NCBI RefSeq assembly: GCF_030161375.1
Contig: NZ_BSSQ01000016.1
Span: 124,001-188,000 of the forward strand
Direction of reading: 5' to 3'
Length of the DNA: 64,000 nt
Source of the DNA: Paenibacillus glycanilyticus
GTDB taxonomy: Bacteria > Bacillota > Bacilli > Paenibacillales > Paenibacillaceae
Shown here: positions 57,493 to 64,000 of the stretch, in pieces
How positions within the stretch are numbered: position 1 is the stretch's first letter
How the letters are laid out: every line of letters starts with the position of its first letter
Program-made: the position numbers and the translations under genes
The notes under the pieces: generated by a model
Databases searched by the model: none
The model's input: the letters and a program-made list of their open reading frames with translations, nothing else
What the model was told of the DNA's origin: nothing

Positions 57493-57942
57493 ATGGTGTT
57501 TGGAGAGAAGTTAAAGGCGATGCGACAGGCGAGCGGATGGTCGCAAGACGAGCTGGCGGAGAAGTTGTTTGTAAGCCGGCAGTCCGTGTCGAAGTGGGAG
57601 AACAATCAGAACTATCCGAGTATCGAGATTATTATCAAAATAAGCGATCTCTTTGGCGTGACCATTGACGAGTTGTTGAGGAGCGATGCGGAATTGACGA
57701 GAAAGGTGATTGACGACAGCAAGCAGCTGAAATATCCGAGACTTAAGGTCGCATTCGACCTGCTATTTCTGCTAGGAGTTGCTCTGCTTATTATCAAGCT
57801 TGCCGTATTGGCTCTGAACAAATTAGCGGGATGGGAGCTTGCCCTTGGCAACTCGTGGCTCTGGAATTTTGGTCCCCTTGTATTGATGGTAGGAGCGGGA
57901 ATTGGCTCCGGGACCGTAAAGGAAAAATACAAAACGGATTAA
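57493..57942 (+). CDS. XRE-type HTH protein with C-terminal membrane segments
   Basis: 149 residues from ATG 57493, with GAAAGGGG ahead (TTG 57484 is too close). The Cro/C1-type HTH is at residues 5-60 (KLKAMRQASGWSQDELAEKL, then FVSRQSVSKWENNQNYPSIE). Two hydrophobic stretches follow at about 90-110 and 120-140 (FDLLFLLGVALLIIKLAVLA; WNFGPLVLMVGAGIG), so the protein is probably anchored by its C terminus. Such membrane-bound XRE proteins are common in Firmicutes, often controlling nearby transport genes. Its target is not evident. A terminator follows. Confidence 0.85.
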   Translation: MVFGEKLKAMRQASGWSQDELAEKLFVSRQSVSKWENNQNYPSIEIIIKISDLFGVTIDELLRSDAELTRKVIDDSKQLKYPRLKVAFDLLFLLGVALLIIKLAVLALNKLAGWELALGNSWLWNFGPLVLMVGAGIGSGTVKEKYKTD

Positions 57943-57963
57943 CCGTCAAGCATAAGCTTGGAT

Positions 57964-58001
57964 AAAGGGCCTCGCGCAGATCCCGTCTGCGGAGGCTCTT
58001 T
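57964..58001. terminator. Bidirectional intrinsic terminator
   Basis: A 16-bp stem with one bulged G (AAAGGGCCTC with GAGGCTCTTT and an inner CGCAGA/TCTGCG stem), between the convergent XRE and DeoR genes. Confidence 0.85.
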
Positions 58002-58005
58002 ATTG

Positions 58006-58788
58006 TTATTCCGCTGCTGTCACCATCGTTAACGGGATGCCCGCCTTGCGGTAGGAGAGTGCTTCATAGTCATCAAGCCGGCTGTCCGTAATGATCTCGT
58101 CAAACTCGTCAATTCCGGCAAAAACAGCCAGCGAGTTATAGCTGAACTTGGTGGAATCCGCGAGTAGAATCGTTTTCCCCGCTGCTTCCATGGTCGTTTG
58201 CCGAACCCCTACAAGGTTGGGGGACCAAGCCATCGCGCCTTTGGTCAAAGAAACCGCCTCGCAAGTGAGAAACGCGGCATCGACGGTCATGGACTTGAGC
58301 ATTTTTTCCCCATAGATGCCGTCCAAGCTGTATGCCCACTTGCTTAACCTCCCACCCGTACAATACACGTCAAAACTTCCGAATCTCTCCTCGTTAGACA
58401 ACATCAAGGCCGTGTGCAAGTCGCGGGTAATAATCTTAAGATCCTTGAACCGTTCCAGTTCATCCACCATGGAAGCAACCGTCGTGCCCGCATCCAAAAT
58501 AATGCTCATGCCGTCCTGAATATGCTGGGCGGCTGCCCTGGCAATGGCCAGTTTTTCCGCTTTATGCTCATTGGCCCGCTCTTCGTATTTCGCCCCCATG
58601 AACCGTTTTACCTTGACGGCACCGCCGTGAAACCGTTGAATTTTACCTTCCGATTGCAGCAGGTCAAGATCGCGCCTGATCGTCATCTTGGAGACGTTGA
58701 ACTGTTCGGCAAGCTCGAGGATCGTTAACTGCGGTTTTGAATCCAATAGCATCATAATTTCGTGACGGCGTGTTCCAATTAGCATCAT
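58006..58788 (-). CDS. DeoR/GlpR-family transcriptional regulator
   Basis: 260 residues from ATG 58788 with GGAGGA 7 bases ahead. The N-terminal DeoR HTH is complete: RRHEIMMLLDSKPQLTILEL, then AEQFNVSKMTIRRDLDLLQ with recognition helix SKMTIRRDL, and GGAVKVKR after it. The C-terminal DeoRC sensor domain shows ILDAGTTVASMVDEL and VDAAFLTCEAV, the sugar-phosphate/isomerase-like fold. It represses or activates the divergent catabolic operon, whose upstream region holds three phased TTGTGTGA boxes. The ligand may be a phosphorylated intermediate, though that operon has no obvious sugar enzymes. Confidence 0.88.
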   Translation of the reverse strand: MMLIGTRRHEIMMLLDSKPQLTILELAEQFNVSKMTIRRDLDLLQSEGKIQRFHGGAVKVKRFMGAKYEERANEHKAEKLAIARAAAQHIQDGMSIILDAGTTVASMVDELERFKDLKIITRDLHTALMLSNEERFGSFDVYCTGGRLSKWAYSLDGIYGEKMLKSMTVDAAFLTCEAVSLTKGAMAWSPNLVGVRQTTMEAAGKTILLADSTKFSYNSLAVFAGIDEFDEIITDSRLDDYEALSYRKAGIPLTMVTAAE

Positions 58789-58847
58789 TGATCTCTCCTC
58801 CATATAGCTCACCTATGAGTTACATTTCATGTTACTTATTTGTTCAA

Positions 58848-58922
58848 TTGTGTGAAAATTCTGTATACAAACTTTCGTTTGTGTGATATAAGGTGAGTAT
58901 GAAGATATTTTTGTGTGATATT
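58848..58922. promoter_or_regulatory. Three phased TTGTGTGA boxes, candidate DeoR operators
   Basis: TTGTGTGAAA at 58848, TTGTGTGATATA at 58879 and TTGTGTGATATT at 58911. The spacing is 31 and 32 bp, about three helical turns, so all boxes face the same side. They lie between the divergent DeoR and creatininase genes. Confidence 0.6.
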
Positions 58923-59043
58923 GATGTGATTTTAGTTTACTTAATATTCAGAAAATTTGCTAGACCTCTCTAAAAATGTTTATATCCGCTCGTTGCTATG
59001 TCATATAAGTTGACAAATATCCTGTTCGAAGAGGTGATCGTTT

Positions 59044-59862
59044 ATGTTCTTTCGTTATCAAGGGGAAGCTTATGACCGCCGATTTCTGCCTCGGCTTACA
59101 ACAGAGGAAATTGCGGCGATGAACAAAGACGAGGTGCTGCTTGTTCTTCCCGTAGGCGCGGTGGAACAGCATGGACCCCATATGCCGGTCTTTACGGATA
59201 CGCTTATTGGAGAAGCCATGCTGGCCGCAGCTTTTGAACATTTGCCGGAGGATGCACCGATCTGGCTGCTTCCGTCCGTGAGCTATGGGAAAAGCACCGA
59301 GCATGCCGGACATCCCGGCACGATTACCTTGTCTGCCAAGACGCTTATGGCCGTACTTGAGGATATTTCGGCTTCGCTGGCGCGGAGCGGATTCCGCAAG
59401 CTGCTGCTCTTTAATACGCATGGCGGCAATGCCGATCTGCTTGGCATGATGGCGAGGGAGATCCGAATCGCGACGGGGCTTGAAGTGTACCGGCTTGATC
59501 CGGGAGCTGTAGGCTACAGCGATTCGTTCACGGACGAAGCGGAGAAATCATGCGGCATTCATGCCGGCGATGTGGAAACCTCCCTTGTTATGGCGATGTG
59601 TCCGGGATGGGTTAACGCGGAGCTGGCTCCAAGAGAGATGCCGAAGTTCCCGGATTCGCGGTTTTTCTCTTTCCGATCCCGGTCCTTTGCTTGGGTTATG
59701 AACGATATATCCCGCAGCGGCGTAGCGGGAGACGCAACAAAGGCGTCGGCCGAACGAGGGGAATCGATGCTCCAAATCGCGGGACCGCTTCTGGCGGAAG
59801 CACTCGCGCACATTGCGGCGTTTGATATGGAATCACTAAAGATGGGAGATGCACAACCATGA
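59044..59862 (+). CDS. Creatininase-family hydrolase
   Basis: 272 residues, after GAAGAGGTG. The two-metal site of the family is intact: GAVEQHGPHMPVFTDT gives the Glu, His and Asp ligands, NTHGGN the loop with a His, and HAGDVETS the second His and Glu. Members hydrolyse cyclic amides: creatinine, formamido-pyrimidine nucleotides (ArfB) and mycofactocin precursors (MftE). It is the first gene of an operon with ABC, FAD-oxidase and deaminase-like genes, so a nitrogen heterocycle is the likely substrate. The exact compound cannot be read from the sequence. The stop overlaps the next start (ATGA). Confidence 0.88.
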   Translation: MFFRYQGEAYDRRFLPRLTTEEIAAMNKDEVLLVLPVGAVEQHGPHMPVFTDTLIGEAMLAAAFEHLPEDAPIWLLPSVSYGKSTEHAGHPGTITLSAKTLMAVLEDISASLARSGFRKLLLFNTHGGNADLLGMMAREIRIATGLEVYRLDPGAVGYSDSFTDEAEKSCGIHAGDVETSLVMAMCPGWVNAELAPREMPKFPDSRFFSFRSRSFAWVMNDISRSGVAGDATKASAERGESMLQIAGPLLAEALAHIAAFDMESLKMGDAQP

Positions 59863-60635
59863 CAAACGTGATGACGCAAGCCAAGGAATGGGTAAAGATG
59901 GAGCGGCTGTCCAAGGTGTACCCGAATGGAACGGTAGCGGTCAAGGAAGTTGATCTGTCGATACACGAGGGCGAATTTCTTTGTTTCGTGGGTCCATCGG
60001 GCTGCGGGAAATCAACGATTTTCAAAATGATTACGGGCCTGTCGAATCCAAGCAGCGGCACGCTGCAGGTGATGGGCAAGGCGGCAAGCGAAGCCCGCAA
60101 GCAGTCCGATACGGCTTTTGTGTTCCAAGACCATACGCTGCTGCCCTGGAATTCGGTGATCGATAATGTGACGCTGCCGCTTGCCCTTCGCGGCGTATCG
60201 CGCAAGGAACGCCAGCAAGAAGCGGAACGCGTGCTAGAGATGGTTGGCCTGAAAGATTATATGCGCTCTATGCCCCGGGAGTTGTCCGGCGGGATGAAGA
60301 TGCGGGCTTCCATAGCGCGCGCGCTTGTTGCTAGACCAAAGCTGCTATTGATGGATGAGCCGTTTGGCGCGCTGGATGAAATTACGCGTCAGACCTTGCA
60401 GATCGAGTTGCTGGAACTATGGCGGCAAGATCCGGAGATGACCGTGCTGTTTGTTACCCATAACGTATTTGAGGCCGTCTTTCTGTCAACCCGGATCGCC
60501 GTTATGACGCCTCGTCCCGGCAAGGTCGCAGAGTTGATCGACGTGCCGGTGCCTTTTCCGCGTGACGAGTCATTTCGTACTACACCGGAATTCGGGCAAA
60601 TCGTCCGGTCCGTGTCGCAAGCCCTTAAGCATTAG
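59859..60635 (+). CDS. ABC transporter ATPase, nitrate/sulfonate/pyrimidine type
   Basis: 258 residues, overlapping the creatininase gene by 4 bp. Walker A GPSGCGKST, Q-loop VFQDHTLLPW, signature LSGGMKMR, Walker B LLLMDEPFGALD and switch FVTHNVFEAV are complete. The FQDHTLLPW form belongs to the SsuB/ThiZ-like branch that imports anions, thiamine pyrimidines and related heterocycles. Together with the permease at 62007 it forms an importer; the binding protein is not in the window and may lie downstream of 64000. Confidence 0.88.
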   Translation: MTNVMTQAKEWVKMERLSKVYPNGTVAVKEVDLSIHEGEFLCFVGPSGCGKSTIFKMITGLSNPSSGTLQVMGKAASEARKQSDTAFVFQDHTLLPWNSVIDNVTLPLALRGVSRKERQQEAERVLEMVGLKDYMRSMPRELSGGMKMRASIARALVARPKLLLMDEPFGALDEITRQTLQIELLELWRQDPEMTVLFVTHNVFEAVFLSTRIAVMTPRPGKVAELIDVPVPFPRDESFRTTPEFGQIVRSVSQALKH

Positions 60636-60653
60636 AGAAGAGGAGGAAACACG

Positions 60654-62003
60654 ATGAAGGAATGGATAGCCCAGATGCAGGCGGTACTAGGAGAAGATAA
60701 GCTGCTGTCGGACCCCGCGCAGGTGGATAAATTGTCCAAGGACTATTATTGGTACTCTCCGGTTCTTGTACCTTTGCTTCAGGATAAGCGGGCAGAAGCC
60801 GTCGCGGTGCCGCAATCGGTGGAGGAAACGGCACAAATACTCGCTTACGCATGGAAGCATCGGATTCCGGTGACAACTCGCGGTGCGGGTACCGGCAACT
60901 ATGGCCAGGCTATTCCGCTCGAAGGCGGCATTGTGCTGGACTTAAGCAAGCTCGACAAAGTTATTGAAGTAACGGATGAATATGCGCGCGTTCAGGCGGG
61001 AGTAAGGCTTGGCGCTTTGGAGAAGCTGCTCCGCGCCCAAGACAAAGAGCTGCGCATCTATCCGAGCACTTATATGAAAGCGACGGTAGGCGGCTTCGTG
61101 TGCGGCGGTTCAGGCGGTATCGGCTCCATTACGTGGGGCAACTTGTGGGATGGCAATGTCCTTGAAGCAGTTGTTCTCACCGTAGAAGAAACGCCGCGCC
61201 AGCTGACCATTAAGGGAGACGATCTGCTTGCCTACATCCATAACTACGGAACGACGGGCGTAGTTGTTGAACTCGTTATTCCGATATCGGCCAAAGTGGA
61301 ATGGACGCAGACGGTCGTCCAGTTCGATGATTTCGAATCGGCTGCCCGGTTCTCCCATGCGGTTGCGCTTAATGATGCGATCCGCAAGCGGCTGGTAGCG
61401 CCGGTCGAATGGCCGATCCCTTCCTTCTTCAAGCCGATTGCCGCCAAGCTCGAAGCGGGTTGCAGCGCTTGTCTGCTAGAGACGAAGCAGGGCAGTGAAG
61501 CATTGCTCGCGGCACATGCGGAGGCATTTGGCGGGCGCATCGGCTATACGATCCCGTCGGAGCAATATCGCAAGGTAATCGGCCTGTCGGATTTCACCTG
61601 GAACCATACAACGCTCTGGGCGCTTAAGACCGACCCGACGATGACTTATTTGCAGGCCGGCTTTGATAAAGACCGGTTCCTCGATCAGATCTCGCTTATT
61701 AAGGAACAGTTTGGCGAAGAAGTGTTGATGCATCTCGAATTTGTTCGTACGGCAGGCGTAGTAGCTCCCGCGGCATTGCCGGTTATCCGTTATACGACGC
61801 ATGAACGGCTGTACGAGATTATTGCCTACTTCAAGTCTATTGGTGTACGGATCAACGATCCCCACACCTGGATTCTGGAGATGGGAGGACGCGGAGAGTG
61901 GGAGGCAATGGCCAGCGCGAAACGCTCCAATGACCCCCGCGGACTGCTCAACCCAGGCAAGCTGCAAACGCCGGCCCATACCATTTCGAATCAGGAGGGA
62001 TAA
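60654..62003 (+). CDS. FAD-linked oxidoreductase (GlcD/VAO type)
   Basis: 449 residues, ATG after GAGGAGG. The FAD_binding_4 domain is at about 40-215: VAVPQSVEETAQILAYAWKH, RGAGTGNYGQAIPLEGGIVL and YPSTYMKATVGGFVCGGSGG. The C-terminal half is the VAO-type substrate cap. Such enzymes oxidise hydroxy-acids, alcohols or ring carbons with a bound FAD. The conserved TGNYGQA replaces the usual TGLVGG-type loop. No covalent-flavin His could be assigned. Its place between two ABC genes suggests it works on the imported compound. Confidence 0.85.
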   Translation: MKEWIAQMQAVLGEDKLLSDPAQVDKLSKDYYWYSPVLVPLLQDKRAEAVAVPQSVEETAQILAYAWKHRIPVTTRGAGTGNYGQAIPLEGGIVLDLSKLDKVIEVTDEYARVQAGVRLGALEKLLRAQDKELRIYPSTYMKATVGGFVCGGSGGIGSITWGNLWDGNVLEAVVLTVEETPRQLTIKGDDLLAYIHNYGTTGVVVELVIPISAKVEWTQTVVQFDDFESAARFSHAVALNDAIRKRLVAPVEWPIPSFFKPIAAKLEAGCSACLLETKQGSEALLAAHAEAFGGRIGYTIPSEQYRKVIGLSDFTWNHTTLWALKTDPTMTYLQAGFDKDRFLDQISLIKEQFGEEVLMHLEFVRTAGVVAPAALPVIRYTTHERLYEIIAYFKSIGVRINDPHTWILEMGGRGEWEAMASAKRSNDPRGLLNPGKLQTPAHTISNQEG

Positions 62004-62006
62004 GCG

Positions 62007-62879
62007 ATGCGAGAGGAGACAATGACAACCCCGGAATTATCATTTGGTGCGGGGACCGGAGCAGGTTCGGCGAAGCTGCGCAACTCGTCACTCAAGAAAG
62101 CATGGAAAACCATGGGTCCTCCGGGCGTAGCTTTTATCCTATTTATTGGCGGATGGGAACTGTTCTGCCGGCTTTCCGGACTCAAGCCTTATTTGCTGCC
62201 TAAGCCTTCGGATATTGTTCAAGCCGCATTAGAGAATGCTTCGAATCTGTGGGTATCGGTGTACACCACCATCACGGAAGCCGTGCTTGGCTTTCTGCTC
62301 AGCATCGTGCTTGGAGTAGGCTTTGCCATCCTGCTTGCCAGCTCCAAGTTAATCGAGCGCAGCATTTATCCTTACGCGATCATTATGCAGACGATTCCGA
62401 TTGTCGCCATTGCCCCGATTATCGTCATCTGGTTTGGCGCGGGCATGAACGCCATCATTATTATTGCGTTTCTAATCGGCTTTTTCCCGATGCTCTCCAA
62501 TACGCTTATTGGCCTCAATTCCACCGACCACAACATGAAAAACCTCTTTTATCTCTATAATGCCTCATCCCTGCAAACCATGTTCCGGCTTCGTTTGCCA
62601 GCCGCATTGCCTTACATTGTAGCTGGTCTCAAAATCTCATGTACGCTCGCCGTCATTGGCGCGATTGTTGGCGAATACATCGCCGGGATTGGCGGCGGCA
62701 ACGGCGGGCTCGGATATGCCATTACGGTTGCCTCCTCCCGTCTCCAGACCGCTTATCTATTTGCCTGCGGATTATCGGCGTCTTTGCTTGGCATCGCCTT
62801 TTTCCTGCTCGTCAACGCTTTCTCCAAGTGGATGCTTAGTTCCTGGCATGAATCGGAGATGAAATCTTCCGAAGGGTAA
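62007..62879 (+). CDS. ABC transporter permease, nitrate/sulfonate/pyrimidine type
   Basis: 290 residues. A basic cytoplasmic N terminus of about 35 residues is followed by six helices. MQTIPIVAIAPIIVIWFGAG and the coupling loop NLFYLYNASSLQTMFRLRLP, then GEYIAGIGGGNGGLGYAITV identify the SsuC/ThiX-like class. It partners with the ATPase at 59859. ATG 62007 or 62025 may be used. Confidence 0.88.
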   Translation: MREETMTTPELSFGAGTGAGSAKLRNSSLKKAWKTMGPPGVAFILFIGGWELFCRLSGLKPYLLPKPSDIVQAALENASNLWVSVYTTITEAVLGFLLSIVLGVGFAILLASSKLIERSIYPYAIIMQTIPIVAIAPIIVIWFGAGMNAIIIIAFLIGFFPMLSNTLIGLNSTDHNMKNLFYLYNASSLQTMFRLRLPAALPYIVAGLKISCTLAVIGAIVGEYIAGIGGGNGGLGYAITVASSRLQTAYLFACGLSASLLGIAFFLLVNAFSKWMLSSWHESEMKSSEG

Positions 62880-62885
62880 TGATTT

Positions 62886-62979
62886 GCCAATTCATTTAAA
62901 GCTAATGCTTTCGAAGTATGAATCGCCACAAACGGTTGATAAACAACCTAGTAAGCCAATTCATTGTAGGAGGGATATC
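62886..62979 (+). promoter_or_regulatory. Leader of the amidohydrolase gene, candidate RNA element B
   Basis: GCTTTCGAAGTATGAATC at 62909-62926 corresponds to element A (56057). GCCAATTCATT occurs twice, at 62886 and 62955; the second copy touches the Shine-Dalgarno AGGAGGG. ATGAAT (62919) can pair with either ATTCAT, giving two exclusive folds, one of which would hide the ribosome site. Function is inference. Confidence 0.4.
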
Positions 62980-63999
62980 TTGCAACCAAACCATCTGGAA
63001 GCCATTAACGTAAAGCTGCCGCTTGAAGAAAGCGGCGGGCTTTACACGGTAACGGTGCGGGAAGGGTGCTGGACGGCGATCGAACACCAAGAAGGAATGA
63101 TAGCCTCCTCCGAGCATCTTCCGATTCACGAGCTTTCGTTCGCCGAACTAAAGGCGACGCCGCTGCTCGATTTGGAAGGGAAAGTGATGCTTCCGGGATT
63201 TGTGGATGCCCATATGCATCTCGACAAATCCTACTCGCTTCCTTGGGTGCGCAACCGTTCGGGAACGCTACTGGAAGCGATCGAGAACTACCGGGCGGCT
63301 TCTCCCGCGTTCACGAAGGAAATGATCCGCGACCGGATTGTAAAAGCGGCGCGCAACTCGGCTTCATTTGGCTCGGCCGTGCTTCGGAGCCATCTGGATG
63401 TACCGGTTCACATGGGCCGCGACATGGCGATGCGGACGATTGAGGCGGCGCTGGAGGCCCGGGAGATGGTGAGCGGAATCGTTGATATTCAATATTTCCC
63501 GATGTATTTCTATGATCCCGCTTATGAACGGGAACTAGGGGAGTTTGCGGCGGAGACGCTTCAGATGGGAATAGACGGGGTAGGCGGCGCACCTCATTTG
63601 TCGCCGCAGCCGGAGACAAACATCGCGTGGGCGTTCAAGCTTGCGCAAAGATTTGATAAACCGATTGATCTGCACACCGACGAATCGGATAACCCGGATG
63701 CCAAGACGATCGATATTTATTGCGATTATGTGCAGGCAGGCGGTTACGGCGGACGGGCGACAGCCGGTCATCTCTGTTCTTTGTCGGCCATGGAGCATCG
63801 CGAAGCAGAGCGGCTGATCGGCAAAATGGCAGATAGCGGCGTAGCGGCTGTTACCTTGCCGGTCGTCAATCTGTACTTGCAGGGACGCGGCGACCGGGGC
63901 AACGTTCGGCGGGGCGTCACCCGCGTCAGAGAACTGGCGGAAGCAGGCGTAATCGTTGCGGCGGCTTCGGATAACATTCAGGATCCGTTCCATCCGTTT
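62980..63999 (+). CDS. Cytosine-deaminase-like amidohydrolase, 3'-truncated by the window edge
   Basis: At least 340 residues from TTG 62980, with AGGAGGG 6 bases ahead; the frame is open to the last base. The metal motif HxH is in VDAHMHLDKSYSLPWVRNR (His78, His80). Further family features are LRSHLDVPVH, PIDLHTDESDNPDA, GHLCSLSAM, and NLYLQGRGDRGNVRRGVTRV followed by ASDNIQDPFHPF, which is diagnostic of the cytosine/pterin deaminase branch of COG0402. It hydrolytically deaminates an amino-heterocycle. It is the last visible gene of the creatininase-led operon and has its own leader with possible translational control. About 80 residues are expected beyond 64000. Confidence 0.88.
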   Translation, partial: MQPNHLEAINVKLPLEESGGLYTVTVREGCWTAIEHQEGMIASSEHLPIHELSFAELKATPLLDLEGKVMLPGFVDAHMHLDKSYSLPWVRNRSGTLLEAIENYRAASPAFTKEMIRDRIVKAARNSASFGSAVLRSHLDVPVHMGRDMAMRTIEAALEAREMVSGIVDIQYFPMYFYDPAYERELGEFAAETLQMGIDGVGGAPHLSPQPETNIAWAFKLAQRFDKPIDLHTDESDNPDAKTIDIYCDYVQAGGYGGRATAGHLCSLSAMEHREAERLIGKMADSGVAAVTLPVVNLYLQGRGDRGNVRRGVTRVRELAEAGVIVAAASDNIQDPFHPF

Positions 64000-64000
64000 G

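Noticed and set aside
1..64000. Mobile element or genomic island boundaries near the ParMR cassette
   Set aside because: No transposase, integrase, tRNA, terminal repeat or abrupt base-composition change was seen.

Overview
The window looks like chromosomal DNA of a Gram-positive, endospore-forming member of the Paenibacillaceae (Paenibacillus or a close relative). The basis is the moderate GC content, strong AGGAGG-type ribosome binding sites, intrinsic terminators between most transcription units, a T-box leader on serS, HxlR and YesM/AraC-type regulators, an LplB/YtcP/lipoprotein sugar ABC system, and large secreted GH16 glucanases. No rRNA, tRNA, CRISPR array, integrase or insertion sequence was seen. 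The first gene (RND pump) and the last gene (amidohydrolase) run off the window.

0-13 kb: a truncated RND efflux pump; a ParM-like actin ATPase with a ParR-like partner, followed by an array of about fourteen 10-bp iterons that looks like a centromere, with two similar units before the first gene; an endonuclease/exonuclease/phosphatase protein; a zinc alcohol dehydrogenase divergent from a LuxR-type regulator; a large catalase; a TetR/MFS efflux pair with a 26-bp palindromic operator; and an SDR. 13-24 kb: a second SDR that lacks the usual Tyr/Lys, an APH-like kinase, HxlR and TetR regulators around a PRISE-type reductase, a sulfonate-type ABC operon (ATPase, lipoprotein, two permeases, flavin monooxygenase) behind a strong promoter and a structured leader, then MgtC-like and cupin proteins.

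24-38 kb: a TerC-like membrane protein, a MidA-like methyltransferase, and a probable beta-1,3-glucan locus. The glucan locus has a secreted multidomain GH16 and a cytosolic GH16 on the minus strand. Divergent from them are an LplB/YtcP-type ABC transporter, a binding protein broken by a frameshift, and a YesM-type kinase with its AraC-type response regulator. 38-48.7 kb: TetR/SDR, sigma/anti-sigma, coiled-coil/polysaccharide deacetylase, HxlR/oxidoreductase, malate:quinone oxidoreductase, an NTF2-like protein, and a circularly permuted ATP-grasp/alpha-E pair.

48.9-64 kb: a CHASE3-like hybrid kinase, a CheR-type methyltransferase and a REC-PAS-kinase, resembling the RsbK/RsbM module of Bacillus cereus; serS with its T-box; an AAC(3)-type acetyltransferase; small membrane and XRE proteins; then a DeoR-type regulator divergent from an operon of creatininase-family hydrolase, ABC ATPase, FAD-linked oxidase, ABC permease and cytosine-deaminase-like amidohydrolase. 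This operon probably imports and degrades a nitrogen heterocycle.

The strongest candidates for something new are the chromosomal ParMR/iteron cassette, a pair of similar leaders before the acetyltransferase and amidohydrolase genes with possible alternative pairing at the Shine-Dalgarno region, the structured leader of the sulfonate operon, and the attenuator-like leader of the secreted GH16 gene.
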